From: an uncultured Bacteroides sp.
Lineage (GTDB): Bacteria; Bacteroidota; Bacteroidia; Bacteroidales; Bacteroidaceae
Direction: 5' to 3'
DNA length: 33,290 nt
NCBI GenBank assembly: GCA_900556625.1
Contig: USPQ01000025.1
Location: forward strand, 1-33,290
Positions 1 through 8,813 of this stretch are shown here, in pieces; position 1 is the first letter of the stretch, and the number at the start of each line of letters is the position of its first letter. The notes beneath the pieces are model-generated. The model searched no databases. It was not told the DNA's origin and was given only the letters and a program-made list of their open reading frames with translations. Position numbers and translations under genes: made by a program.

Positions 1-49
1 TCTGAAGATGTTGTAAAAGTCTAGTCCTCATTGCATTAAATTTTTCCAT
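1..49 (-). CDS. 5' end of an unidentified gene (partial)
   Basis: An ATG on the minus strand at 49-47 opens a frame that runs off the window edge without a stop and encodes MEKFNAMRTRLLQHLQ. The sixteen residues look protein-like, but they are too few to assign a family. The 147 bases between this start and the upstream PfkB stop hold no other gene that I can see. On the minus strand a weak promoter-like pair (TTTG, then TACTTTCG about 21 bases later) lies upstream of the ATG. Confidence 0.5.
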   Translation of the reverse strand, partial: MEKFNAMRTRLLQHLQ

Positions 50-196
50 TTGTTACTATTTAGGTTGAAGTCTTTTTCTGCCGCTATTTGGCGAAAGTAA
101 CAAAGTGAACAAACGAAAGGCAAAAAAGATTTTGGAAAATACAGGAATGTCCGATTTTAACACAAAAGGAACCGATGTGAAATAGCAATAGTGACC

Positions 197-1087
197 TTAA
201 AACATTTCTTCCGCTGTCTCTATGCAGTGGAAGACATCTTCTTTGTTGCCGTTGAAAGGACCGGATTTCTCGATTTTCAGTGTCGACATCGCAGCGGCGA
301 AACGCCCCGCCTCCTCAATGCCGGTTCCGGATACCCGTTGATACAGATAGCCGATTGTATATGTATCACCGCAGCCTGTCGCGTCCACCACTTGCGCAGG
401 CTTATAAGCCGGGATACGGAAAAAGTCCGTCCCGTTGAAAATAAGTGAGCCCATGCTTCCCAATGTAACTAACACTTCTTTTACTCCCCATTCATGCAAC
501 CGCCGGGCGGCTTCGTGAGGATCGGAAAGTCCGGTCAGCACTTCCATTTCGTGTTCGTTGACTTTCAGGAAATGGATATATCGTAAGGCTTCCCGCTTGT
601 CGGTCCAGTCTGTCGGATATACATGAGTGTCACGTACTTCACGCAGGTAACCTTGTGAGTCTACTGCAATCAATCCTTTTAGGGAAAGCTCCTTGATTAC
701 TTCCAGTGAGAAGTCGTCGGCCAGCAGGGAGCCGAGGTGGTAAATCTCCGCGTCTATCTCACGGAGTTGGGAAGCGGTGAAAGGATCAGCTTTTGCCAGT
801 ACACGTTGGGTACGGTCATCGGGATTGGTCCCGTAGATGTTCTCGAAATATACGGAATGCCGGCTGGGCAATGCAGTGACGTCAATGCCGACCTTACGCA
901 GCTGTTTTACAACGTTCATTTCTGTTGCACCAACTGCCGTGACCAGTGTATAGTCGATATCATTGAAATGACGAATGGCGTGTGAACAGTAAAAAGCGGT
1001 TCCTCCCGGCATATAAACAGTGCTTTGAGGGGTAACTACTTTATCTAATGTGATGTGACCAATACAGCAAAGTTGATGTTTCTTCAT
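197..1087 (-). CDS. PfkB-family carbohydrate/nucleoside kinase
   Basis: A 296-residue cytoplasmic kinase of the ribokinase (PfkB) family, which phosphorylates a sugar or nucleoside hydroxyl with ATP. The N-terminal GHITLDKVV and PGGTAFY segments match the substrate-binding region of the family. The C-terminal signature VVDATGCGDTYTIGYLY carries the catalytic Asp at about residue 241, within GCGD (usually GAGD). The length is normal for the family. The substrate cannot be read from the sequence; adenosine-kinase-like and sugar-kinase members both fit. The ATG lies only 15 bases after the terminator hairpin of the upstream tRNA-Leu gene, so there is no room for a Bacteroides promoter between them. 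Transcription probably comes by read-through from the tRNA promoter (inference). Confidence 0.9.
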   Translation of the reverse strand: MKKHQLCCIGHITLDKVVTPQSTVYMPGGTAFYCSHAIRHFNDIDYTLVTAVGATEMNVVKQLRKVGIDVTALPSRHSVYFENIYGTNPDDRTQRVLAKADPFTASQLREIDAEIYHLGSLLADDFSLEVIKELSLKGLIAVDSQGYLREVRDTHVYPTDWTDKREALRYIHFLKVNEHEMEVLTGLSDPHEAARRLHEWGVKEVLVTLGSMGSLIFNGTDFFRIPAYKPAQVVDATGCGDTYTIGYLYQRVSGTGIEEAGRFAAAMSTLKIEKSGPFNGNKEDVFHCIETAEEMF

Positions 1088-1102
1088 ATTGTAAGCAATT
1101 AA

Positions 1103-1133
1103 AAAGCCTCCAAGAATGTATCTTGAAGGCTTT
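1103..1133 (-). terminator. Intrinsic terminator after tRNA-Leu
   Basis: On the minus strand a 13-bp stem (AAAGCCTTCAAGA with TCTTGGAGGCTTT, one G-U pair) closes a 5-base loop and is followed by a short T run. The odd pair is a wobble only when read on the minus strand, which fits termination of the tRNA transcript. Confidence 0.75.
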
Positions 1134-1144
1134 CTAGTTTATTT

Positions 1145-1229
1145 TGGTGCGGATGATAGGACTCGAACCTACACGCCTCACGGCACCAGATCCTAAGTCT
1201 GGCGCGGCTACCAATTACGCCACATCCGC
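1145..1229 (-). tRNA. tRNA-Leu (anticodon UAG)
   Basis: Read on the minus strand, the gene starts GCGGATG and ends CATCCGC-A-CCA, giving a perfect 7-bp acceptor stem with an encoded CCA end. The anticodon stem CCAGA/TCTGG closes the loop CTTAGGA, so the anticodon is TAG (1193-1195), which reads CUA and CUG/CUU-type leucine codons. A long variable arm and a normal GTTCGAGTCC T-arm give 85 nt, typical of type II tRNA-Leu. A consensus promoter lies directly upstream and a terminator directly downstream. Confidence 0.97.
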
Positions 1230-1253
1230 AGGTAGCTTTTTTGTTTAGCGGTG

Positions 1254-1284
1254 CAAAGATAGGAAGATTTTCTGATTTGACAAA
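1254..1284 (-). promoter_or_regulatory. Bacteroides-type promoter of tRNA-Leu
   Basis: On the minus strand TTTG (1284-1281) is followed after 19 bases by TATCTTTG (1261-1254). This is a full match to the Bacteroides primary sigma consensus TTTG-N19/21-TAnnTTTG. Transcription should start about 18 bases before the tRNA 5' end. Confidence 0.85.
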
Positions 1285-1300
1285 TTATTCGGCAATAAAG

Positions 1301-2323
1301 TTATTCACTTAGTATCTCAAATGCCTTTTCTATCAGTGTATCTTTGTTCTCAAGTTGGTCTTCCTTAGACATATTGATAGCAACATCCGGTGCGATACCT
1401 TCTTCCAACGGCTGTTTGTTCTTATCGAAATGCGGGCTGGCGGAGAAGCGGATGCTCCAACCGTTCGGCAGTTCGGACGAGAACGGAAGACCGGAACCAC
1501 CTCCGGTCCGGTCGCCCAACTGGATAATTTCTGTATCTTCTATGCTGCGCATCGCATTGACAAAATCGTTTGTTGCGCTGTAACAACGACGGTTGGTTAA
1601 TATCACTACCTTTTTCTGCCACCGGATACTGTTGGACGGTTCCAGATAAATCGGTTCCATTTGGGAGAAATCATTATGTCCCGGTCCGGTCTTGTGCTGA
1701 ATGTATCCGGTCAGCGTCTTTTGGTTGGTGAACCGGGCGGCGATACGGGTGGAGTTTGTCAAGTTTCCCCCTCCGTTGTCGCGTACATCAATGATTAATC
1801 CGTTGCAAGGTGACAGGTAGAGAAGAACCTCATCCAGATTACCGTTTCCTACTCCTGCACTGAAACTCTCATAACGGATATATCCTATATTATTGTCGAA
1901 TATCTTATATTTCAGTCCGGCTGCTGTGTAGTAACCGCTGCTGGCACTGCCCAGATAGGTCTGGTAAAGAATGTCTTCCCGGTAGTTCCAATCATACCCC
2001 TGATACCACTCATCATAGAAAGAAGTGCGTTTGGCGGAAGAAAGATTGACGTGCCCGTCTTTCAGGGTATATAACATCTGACTCAGAAGGTCAAACAAAT
2101 CATCGTTGGACATGGTCGGTACCACCAGTTTTCGGTATTTTTCGTGTACGGCATCCCAGTCAATGCCTTTTGCCTCCAGAAAACAATACTGTTCGTCAAT
2201 GATCTTCCATAGTTGCTCGAAGTTGCCTACGGGATCATTGGCGTACTCTTCTTCCCTGATGCAACCGGTCAGCGCCGGCAGGCAGCAGATTAGTAAAAGT
2301 AATTGTATAATCTTATTTTTCAT
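1301..2323 (-). CDS. S41-family (tail-specific protease-like) lipoprotein
   Basis: A 340-residue exported lipoprotein. The N-terminus is a lipoprotein signal ending in LTGC (Cys at about residue 21), followed by the acidic run IREEE, which in Bacteroidetes often marks export to the cell surface. The mature part begins with the helical N-terminal region common in Bacteroides S41 proteins. The core carries the family strand IIDVRDNGGGNL and the nucleophile region RRCYSATNDF, with the probable catalytic Ser at about residue 249. No PDZ domain is obvious. The substrate is unknown. It lies 50 bases after the DUF3316 gene and probably shares the parC transcript. Its stop is close to the tRNA-Leu promoter. 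Confidence 0.85.
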   Translation of the reverse strand: MKNKIIQLLLLICCLPALTGCIREEEYANDPVGNFEQLWKIIDEQYCFLEAKGIDWDAVHEKYRKLVVPTMSNDDLFDLLSQMLYTLKDGHVNLSSAKRTSFYDEWYQGYDWNYREDILYQTYLGSASSGYYTAAGLKYKIFDNNIGYIRYESFSAGVGNGNLDEVLLYLSPCNGLIIDVRDNGGGNLTNSTRIAARFTNQKTLTGYIQHKTGPGHNDFSQMEPIYLEPSNSIRWQKKVVILTNRRCYSATNDFVNAMRSIEDTEIIQLGDRTGGGSGLPFSSELPNGWSIRFSASPHFDKNKQPLEEGIAPDVAINMSKEDQLENKDTLIEKAFEILSE

Positions 2324-2373
2324 TCTTCTTATCTATCGCTCTTTGAAATTTCAACATTAAATCTTTCGTTCTC

Positions 2374-3237
2374 TTAGTAGGCCCTTACCGATGAAGGCAG
2401 AGGGGCTGTTCCTTTTTTATTTCGGATTCGGTATAGGTCTTTCACAAATCCTACCATGAATACATGAGAGTAGGTATGTGTTTTGATATTGTTTACTTTG
2501 TATTGTTGCAAATCAGCCAGATAGCTGAAACGCATCTTGGTATATCCTATCGGCAGGTCAATCGAGAGCATTTGCCGGAGGGAAGGCTGGTTGTGCAAAG
2601 AAGTGAATTTAATCACTCCGCCGGCATTGCCCAATGAGAAAATCTCGTAATAAGACTGCCCGTAGTGCGGTGAGAACAAAACTCCCATGACAGGAAGGTT
2701 CACTTGATAGCGCAACACCATTGGATAGCGTTTGATTTTGAGATGCCAGATAGCCATTCCCGAAGCGTCCAGATTGACGTATGCCCTTGCGGAAGCCGGA
2801 TTGTTCGTGTTACGGAGATTGTAGACAAAGCCGCCGTTGGCGTCTATCAGTCCTCCGGCCAGTAATTTGAAGTTCTCCGTCAGGCGGAACTGGTAATGCA
2901 GGCCGTAATTCCAGTTGACTAATCCGGAGAATGTATTGTTGTTGTCGGCACGGTTATGCGTATAGCCGATATCTGCCTGAAAGAAATTCTGTACGGAAAC
3001 ATTGCCATCGAACAACTTTGTCATACGGATTGTTTCGCGGGAAATGCGGAAGTCGATTCCCTTATATTCCTGTGGTGACAGGTAGGTGTCGAACACATTG
3101 GTAAAACCGATGCCGTACATGGTGGCACGTGTTACATAACGATGAGCCTGCAGGGAATCAATCTGTGCCTGTAATTTTGTGCAAAGGGCGAACAGGATGC
3201 ATCCTGTCAGCCCCAAGTATATTAGTTTTTTCTTCAT
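2374..3237 (-). CDS. DUF3316-type exported beta-rich protein
   Basis: A 287-residue protein with a signal peptide (MKKKLIYLGLTGCILFALC..., cleavage probably after LQAQ). The rest is rich in alternating aromatic/hydrophobic strands (for example FQADIGYTHN, WNYGLHYQFRL, YSHVFMVGFVKDLY), as expected for an outer-membrane beta-barrel-like protein. I recognise it as a DUF3316 protein, a Bacteroidetes family without a known function; this assignment is from memory. Its ATG shares one base with the parC stop (TGATG), so translation is probably coupled to parC. Linkage of an envelope protein to a topoisomerase looks like operon organisation rather than shared function. Confidence 0.75.
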   Translation of the reverse strand: MKKKLIYLGLTGCILFALCTKLQAQIDSLQAHRYVTRATMYGIGFTNVFDTYLSPQEYKGIDFRISRETIRMTKLFDGNVSVQNFFQADIGYTHNRADNNNTFSGLVNWNYGLHYQFRLTENFKLLAGGLIDANGGFVYNLRNTNNPASARAYVNLDASGMAIWHLKIKRYPMVLRYQVNLPVMGVLFSPHYGQSYYEIFSLGNAGGVIKFTSLHNQPSLRQMLSIDLPIGYTKMRFSYLADLQQYKVNNIKTHTYSHVFMVGFVKDLYRIRNKKGTAPLPSSVRAY

Positions 3238-5882
3238 CAGAATAATTTCATCTGCCCGGTGATTTCATCAATAATATCCCCTTCGCTTTTGTCACTGTCC
3301 GGGTCCAGATTTTCGGGTTCTTCACTTGCCTCTTCCTGCGGTTCCTGTTCCGGTTCGGGGAAGCGGGTCGGTTCGAGCTCGTTAATCGTCTCCACTGTGT
3401 AAGTGGTGATACGTTTACCTTTAGCTTTGAATCCCTTGACAGCAATAAACTCGTCCGCATCGATTTCCAATGGTTCTCGGAAACTGTCGTGTCCGCCGAA
3501 TATCACTTCCAGGCGGGGATAAAACTCGTCGGTCAGCAGGATGAGGCGGTTATTCTTGTTTTCGCCCAGATAGTTCTGCTTACGGTTGGAACCTTCGAAG
3601 CAGAAACGTTTCAGGTACGGGTAATTCTGCTGGTCGGCATCATATAGCGCGGCAGTCCATACCTTGTTGGAGTCGAATTTCTCGACAATACTTACGTTGT
3701 CTTCGTAGTGATTGCTCAGGTCGAAGTTGCTGGTGTAAAAGTCACCGTTGTTCAGCACAACGAGTATGGTGTCGTCGCTCTGGAACTCGCCCAGATATTC
3801 GCCGCGTCCGTCATAATTGAGACGGAGGATATCACGGTCAAACCATACCTTACGTCCGCCGAGTGTGGAACCGCCTTTCTGTTTCAAGGCTATCTTGTGT
3901 ACCGGCAGGCGGGTCAGGATAACTCCCTGTGCTTGTCGTCCCTTGATACTGATCTCACTAAAGTCACGCTCGAAGATGATACGCCGCACACGCGGATTCG
4001 GTTTTAAAGTCACCTTGATGATTTCGGCTTCCCCGTTCGGATTGGCACTGAAATAAGTGATACGTGAATCCGGTGTCCCTTGCGTGACGTCATATTCGCG
4101 GTCGCGGACAACGGAAGTGACTGCAAAACGCTTGATATAGGTTGTGCCTTCCTTGCCGTCGCGGTAGGTGACATTATAGATTGTACGTTTGTCATTCTTC
4201 TTGAAGACATTGACATAAAGTATGTTCTTACCCACAAACTTCTTGTCGGCTACCGGAGTGACGATATATTTTCCGTCGCGGAAGAAGACAATCACGTCAT
4301 CGATATCCGAGCAGTTGGCTACGAACTCGTCCTTCTTCAAGGCTGTTCCGATAAATCCTTCTTCGCGGTTGATGTAAAGTTTTTCGTTGGCTTCCACCAC
4401 TTTGGCGGCTTCGATCGTGTCGAAGTTACGCAGTTCGGTACGACGAGGGAAGTTCTTGCCGTATTTGTTCTTCAACATCTGATACCAGTTGACGGTATAG
4501 TCGACGATGTGTGCCAGGTGGTCGTCAATTTCGGCAATATCCTCTTTCATCCGGGCAATGAGTTCGTCCGCTTTGTCCGAGTTGAACTTCAGGATACGTC
4601 CCATTTTGATTTCCATTAGTTTGAGGATATCCTCCTTGGTCACCTCACGGATAAAGCTCGGATAGAACGGGGTCAGCCGTTCGTCGATGTGTTCGCAGGC
4701 AGCGTCCATATCTTTGGACTGCTCGAACTCTTTGTCTTTATAGATACGTTCTTCGATAAATATCTTTTCGAGGGAAGCGAAATGCAGTGCTTCCAGGATT
4801 TCCCCTTTCTTGATTTCCAGTTCCTGCTTCAGCAAATCCAGCGTGTTGTCTGCCGACTTTTTCAGGACTTTGCTGACGGTGAGGAAATGAGGTTTGCTGT
4901 CGTCAATCACGCAGCAGTTGGGAGAGATGCTCACTTCGCAGTCGGTGAAAGCGTATAGTGCATCAATCGTTTTGTCCGACGAAGTGCCGGGGGCGAGGTG
5001 TACCAGTATTTCTACGTTGGCAGCCGTATTGTCATCCACCTTGCGGATTTTGATTTTTCCCTTGTCAACAGCTTTCAGGATAGAGTCGATTACGGATGAA
5101 GTGGTTTTTCCGTAAGGGATTTCCGTGATAGCAAGGGTTTTGTTGTCCAGCTTGTTGATTTTCGCACGTACTTTTACGGCTCCGCCACGTTCGCCGTCGT
5201 TGTATTTGGCTACGTCGATAGAACCACCCGTCTGGAAATCGGGATATAGTTGGAACTCTTCTCCACGGAGGTAGTTGATAGAGGCATCGCAAAGTTCGTT
5301 GAAGTTGTGTGGCAGTATCTTGGAAGAAAGCCCGACGGCGATACCTTCCACTCCTTGCGCCAGCAATAACGGGAATTTCACAGGGAGAGTGACCGGTTCC
5401 TTGTTTCGTCCGTCATAAGACAATTTCCATTCGGTAGTCTTGGGATTGAAGACAACATCCAGTGCAAACTTGGAAAGGCGTGCCTCGATATAACGGGGGG
5501 CGGCAGCACCATCTCCCGTAAGGATATTACCCCAGTTACCCTGACAGTCGATTAGCAAATCTTTCTGTCCGAGTTGCACCAGAGCGTCGCCGATAGAAGC
5601 GTCACCGTGAGGGTGGAACTGCATCGTGTGTCCCACAATATTTGCCACTTTGTTATATCGCCCGTCGTCCAGACGTTTCATAGAATGCAGGATACGGCGT
5701 TGCACAGGTTTCAAACCGTCGTTGATATGGGGTACGGCACGTTCCAGAATAACGTATGAGGCGTAGTCCAGAAACCAATTCTGATACATGCCTGTTAACT
5801 GGTGTTTTACGTTTTCGTCCCGTGCGTCCGCCGGTTTGTAGTCTGAATGTTCTTCCGGTATCTCGTTAATTTCGTCACTCAT
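3237..5882 (-). CDS. parC: DNA topoisomerase IV/gyrase subunit A
   Basis: An 881-residue type IIA topoisomerase A subunit, which cuts and rejoins DNA and works with a ParE/GyrB partner not present here. The breakage-reunion domain shows VQRRILHSMKRL, the FHPHGDASIGDAL region and AAPRYIEARL, with the active-site Tyr at about residue 131. RYIEAR in place of the gyrase-like RYTEAR, and the absence of a clear QRRGGKG-type GyrA box in the C-terminal region, favour ParC over GyrA. The C-terminal part (about 500-800) fits the beta-pinwheel. The last 50 or so residues are a Glu/Pro/Asp-rich tail. It heads a unit with the two downstream envelope genes. Confidence 0.9.
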   Translation of the reverse strand: MSDEINEIPEEHSDYKPADARDENVKHQLTGMYQNWFLDYASYVILERAVPHINDGLKPVQRRILHSMKRLDDGRYNKVANIVGHTMQFHPHGDASIGDALVQLGQKDLLIDCQGNWGNILTGDGAAAPRYIEARLSKFALDVVFNPKTTEWKLSYDGRNKEPVTLPVKFPLLLAQGVEGIAVGLSSKILPHNFNELCDASINYLRGEEFQLYPDFQTGGSIDVAKYNDGERGGAVKVRAKINKLDNKTLAITEIPYGKTTSSVIDSILKAVDKGKIKIRKVDDNTAANVEILVHLAPGTSSDKTIDALYAFTDCEVSISPNCCVIDDSKPHFLTVSKVLKKSADNTLDLLKQELEIKKGEILEALHFASLEKIFIEERIYKDKEFEQSKDMDAACEHIDERLTPFYPSFIREVTKEDILKLMEIKMGRILKFNSDKADELIARMKEDIAEIDDHLAHIVDYTVNWYQMLKNKYGKNFPRRTELRNFDTIEAAKVVEANEKLYINREEGFIGTALKKDEFVANCSDIDDVIVFFRDGKYIVTPVADKKFVGKNILYVNVFKKNDKRTIYNVTYRDGKEGTTYIKRFAVTSVVRDREYDVTQGTPDSRITYFSANPNGEAEIIKVTLKPNPRVRRIIFERDFSEISIKGRQAQGVILTRLPVHKIALKQKGGSTLGGRKVWFDRDILRLNYDGRGEYLGEFQSDDTILVVLNNGDFYTSNFDLSNHYEDNVSIVEKFDSNKVWTAALYDADQQNYPYLKRFCFEGSNRKQNYLGENKNNRLILLTDEFYPRLEVIFGGHDSFREPLEIDADEFIAVKGFKAKGKRITTYTVETINELEPTRFPEPEQEPQEEASEEPENLDPDSDKSEGDIIDEITGQMKLF

Positions 5883-5949
5883 AAATCAATCTTCACTTTG
5901 CTTTTACAACAAATAATCTTCCTGAACATCAAAAAAGGGGATGTCCACG

Positions 5950-5957
5950 CAAAAATA
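5950..5957 (-). promoter_or_regulatory. Putative -7 element for parC
   Basis: On the minus strand TATTTTTG matches the Bacteroides TAnnTTTG -7 element. It lies 68 bases upstream of the parC ATG. No matching -33 TTTG is visible at the usual distance, so the call is tentative. Confidence 0.4.
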
Positions 5958-6304
5958 CGAAATAAATTCATATGAGGACGAAAAGAACTCACGTTTTTTA
6001 TGATACTGACAGCTTCATTAATCTTTTAGCAGGCACCGGATTTGCTTTCTGAACATACAGGTTAATGGGATAAAGAGTCATATTCTTGATTTATTTGACC
6101 GGTTGGCGGAGTTGACTTTGTGTATATTTAATTCTGCCGATAGACTTTTTTAGTAGAAATGTGTTCAAATCCTCCATAAAATGTGCTTATTTTGTTCATA
6201 TAGATTGAAAACCGTACTTTTTTACAATATTTGTGTGTATATAAATTATGCACCTCCTGTATTTTTGCTTATGTTTGAATTTATCTATTAATATATTGAG
6301 TTAT
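5958..6304. other. Intergenic region between divergent parC and glycosidase genes
   Basis: This AT-rich stretch separates the parC promoter from the glycosidase start. I see no RNA gene and no convincing small ORF. On the plus strand, TATATTTA (near 6124) and AATATTTG (near 6226) each differ by one base from the -7 consensus, but neither has a good -33 partner. Confidence 0.4.
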
Positions 6305-8590
6305 ATGAAACACCTTAAAAAACACATCCTGGTGATATTGTGTGCATTACAAGTACAATATTCTCTTGCATTGAATCTTCAAAAAGATTGGTTGATTGAC
6401 GGATCATCCTATCAAGCCAAAGTGACAACTACCGATAAAGAATTGTGCCTTAGTAACGGGCTACTCTCACGTACATTCATATTATCTCCTAATGTCGCAA
6501 CGATTGCATTTGACAATTTGATGAATGGCAATGCAGAGCTGCGTGCTATCCGTCCGGAAGCTGTATTGACCATTAATGGTATGGAATATCCGGTAGGAGG
6601 GCTTTATAAACAACCGGTTCAAAATTTTCTGAATAACGATTTTATTGAGGATATGATAAGTTGCGACACTGCATTCACGTATGTGAGCCATACAGTGGGA
6701 GAAACGATCGAACGTTTTCCCTATCGTCCCAAACAAGAATGGCTGTCGAACAAAAATCCATGGCCGGCTCCCGGCAAACGGATTGTTTTTACATATAAAG
6801 CTGCCCCACGTGCACCGGAAATGATACGGAATGTGACGGTAAAAGTGATCTATGAGCTATATGATGGGGCTCCTATCCTGTCAAAACAGATAGAAGTTGA
6901 AAATCAAGGAAAATCTTCGATTGTTCTGAATTCTTTTAAATCTGAAATACTGGCTTTAACGGAAACAGCTCCCAAAGTGCACTATGGTGAACCGCATGAA
7001 ATACGTATGTTGGCTCAGGAACCGGGTACTTACACTCGTAATTATCGGAAATCTCCTGCACAGACTGACGCGCCTCGTGAATATATAGATCGCTTTACAC
7101 AGCTCTTTGTAGTGACTGATTATGCCATGGGAGGTGATATGGAAGCGATGAAAGACAATCCGGCAGTCCGTTGGGTGTTCGACCATCCGGAATATGAAGC
7201 TACCGGAATACGGTATTACGGACAGTACAAACCGGCGCGTTTAGAAGTATGCCCGCCTATTGGTCCTGATTATGAAATAACTCCGGGAATGACTTTCCGT
7301 TCATGCACAGCTTTTGAAATGCTGAGAGATGCCACTGATAATGAACGCCGCGGGTTAGCGGAATGCCGTTTTTGGAGAATGATGGCACCCTGGACTCAAG
7401 AGAATCCTATTTTTATGCACGTTCGCCGCTCGGATGAAGCTTCTGTTAAGGCCGCCATAGACCAATGTGCCGCTGTTGGTTTTGAAATGGTAATAATGAC
7501 TTTTGGCAGCGGGTTTAATATAGAAAACAATTCTCCGGAATATATGGAAATGATGAAACGGCTGAATGCTTATGCTCACTCTAAAGGTATAGCACTCGGC
7601 GGATATTCGCTATTGGCAAGCAGAGGCGCCAAGACGGAAGATGCTGCTATCAGTAGAAAGACAGGAAAACCTGCTACAACACGGGAAGAGGGAAGCCGCT
7701 TTGGAAAATCTCCTTGTCTTGCTTCTTCATGGGGAGATACTTACTTTGGCAAGTTACGCTCATTCTTTACGCAGACGGGTATGGGGGTATTTGAGAATGA
7801 CGGTTCTTATCCCGGAGATCCTTGTGCTTCGACACAACACAAACATCATCGCGGCTATTTGGATTCCCAATGGAAGCAATGGGAGGTGATACGGGACTTT
7901 TATCGTTGGTGTCGTGAACAGGGCATATATTTGAATGTTCCCGATTGGTATTTTCTCAATGGCTCCAACAAAACTCCAATGGGATATGTAGAAACAAACT
8001 GGTCGTTGCCCCGTGCATATCAGGAAATTATTGAACGCCAAAATATATATGATGGAACTTGGCAGAAAACTCCGACTATGGGCTTTATGTTTGTTCCTCT
8101 TACACAATATCATGGAGGCGGGGAAGCTGCGACTATTGAGCCTCTTTGCGAACATTTGGAGCATTACCAGATTCGTTTGCAGAATCTATTCGGGGCGGGA
8201 GTCCAGGCATGTTTTCGAGGTCCCCGACTGTATGATACGGAGGATACTCGCAAAATGGTAAGTCATTGGGTCGCTTTTTATAAGAAATATCGTCGTATTC
8301 TAGATTCTGATATTGTTCATTTACGTCGCCCTGATGGCAGAGACTGGGATGGTATCCTGCATGTTAATCCTGACATTCAACAGAAAGGCTTTCTGGCTGT
8401 GTATAACCCTCTTTTAACTGACATCGAACGCACTATTCGGGTACCATTATACTATACCGGTTTGCATGATAAAGTTCGGGTAAAAGAACAGGATGGCAAA
8501 GCCCGGACCTATACTGTTGACAGAGACTATTCTATCTCGTTGAAAATTAGAATACCCGCAAAAGGATTTAATTGGTATATCTTTGAATAA
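6305..8590 (+). CDS. Exported glycoside hydrolase, clan GH-D-like (alpha-galactosidase-like)
   Basis: A 761-residue secreted enzyme. I chose the ATG at 6305 because it gives a classical signal peptide (MKHLKKHILVILCALQ..., cleavage near SLA-LN); the frame also opens 19 codons earlier. The N-terminal ~370 residues look like the beta-supersandwich domain of GH36-type enzymes. The central part fits a TIM barrel: the strand GVFENDGSYPGD puts a candidate nucleophile Asp at about residue 499, and YLNVPDWYFLNGSN has another acidic residue at about 547. The C-terminus ends in a small beta domain. The family assignment is by fold-level resemblance only; the substrate is unknown. There is no SusC/SusD pair nearby, so it stands alone rather than in a polysaccharide utilisation locus. 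Confidence 0.7.
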   Translation: MKHLKKHILVILCALQVQYSLALNLQKDWLIDGSSYQAKVTTTDKELCLSNGLLSRTFILSPNVATIAFDNLMNGNAELRAIRPEAVLTINGMEYPVGGLYKQPVQNFLNNDFIEDMISCDTAFTYVSHTVGETIERFPYRPKQEWLSNKNPWPAPGKRIVFTYKAAPRAPEMIRNVTVKVIYELYDGAPILSKQIEVENQGKSSIVLNSFKSEILALTETAPKVHYGEPHEIRMLAQEPGTYTRNYRKSPAQTDAPREYIDRFTQLFVVTDYAMGGDMEAMKDNPAVRWVFDHPEYEATGIRYYGQYKPARLEVCPPIGPDYEITPGMTFRSCTAFEMLRDATDNERRGLAECRFWRMMAPWTQENPIFMHVRRSDEASVKAAIDQCAAVGFEMVIMTFGSGFNIENNSPEYMEMMKRLNAYAHSKGIALGGYSLLASRGAKTEDAAISRKTGKPATTREEGSRFGKSPCLASSWGDTYFGKLRSFFTQTGMGVFENDGSYPGDPCASTQHKHHRGYLDSQWKQWEVIRDFYRWCREQGIYLNVPDWYFLNGSNKTPMGYVETNWSLPRAYQEIIERQNIYDGTWQKTPTMGFMFVPLTQYHGGGEAATIEPLCEHLEHYQIRLQNLFGAGVQACFRGPRLYDTEDTRKMVSHWVAFYKKYRRILDSDIVHLRRPDGRDWDGILHVNPDIQQKGFLAVYNPLLTDIERTIRVPLYYTGLHDKVRVKEQDGKARTYTVDRDYSISLKIRIPAKGFNWYIFE

Positions 8591-8667
8591 AGACATTCAT
8601 AAATGATATGCATAACTTTTTAAAGATTCATTCTTTCATTATTTAACTCTGCCAATAACAGATTTAC

Positions 8668-8698
8668 TTGACAACGTCTTATTTATATTGTATATTTG
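8668..8698 (+). promoter_or_regulatory. Strong Bacteroides-type promoter in the glyS upstream region
   Basis: TTG (8668-8670) is followed after 20 bases by TATATTTG (8691-8698), a full -7 match. The start point would be near 8705, about 30 bases before the small ORF at 8736. The promoter lies nearly 600 bases before glyS, so it drives a separate short transcript. Confidence 0.7.
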
Positions 8699-8735
8699 TA
8701 ATCGACTATTGTCTTTTAGCTAAAAACCGGAATAA

Positions 8736-8813
8736 ATGAAAAAAAGAATTGCTTTTTGCTATCACAGAGGATCTTCTTGTACCTTGGAATGGTACTATAA
8801 TTTGACGACATAG
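8736..8813 (+). CDS. Small ORF, candidate 25-aa leader peptide
   Basis: An ATG 30 bases after the predicted transcript start opens 25 codons beginning MKKRIAFCYHRG and ending LEWYYNLTT, then TAG. It has no signal peptide or membrane segment. The codons UGG UAC UAU (Trp-Tyr-Tyr) near the end lie in the descending side of a small hairpin (GTACC/GGTAC). The stop codon sits inside the first arm of a pair of competing hairpins. The layout resembles an attenuator leader peptide, but there is no obvious regulated gene directly behind it. There is no proof of translation. Confidence 0.45.
   Translation: MKKRIAFCYHRGSSCTLEWYYNLTT

Noticed and set aside
4080..4619. Plus-strand 179-codon open frame opposite parC
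   Set aside because: It is an antisense shadow of the strongly conserved parC gene, with no promoter or protein features of its own.
6248..6304. N-terminal extension of the glycosidase (MHLLYFCLCLN...)
   Set aside because: The ATG at 6305 gives a standard Lys-rich signal peptide; the extension would place a second hydrophobic stretch in front of it.
8591..8650. Terminator directly after the glycosidase gene
   Set aside because: The only hairpin (AAAGA-ttcat-TCTTT) is 5 bp and A/T-rich, too weak to claim.
8714..8725. TTTTAGCTAAAA palindrome in the leader region
   Set aside because: It has no loop, so it cannot form a useful RNA hairpin, and at 12 bp it could be chance in AT-rich DNA.
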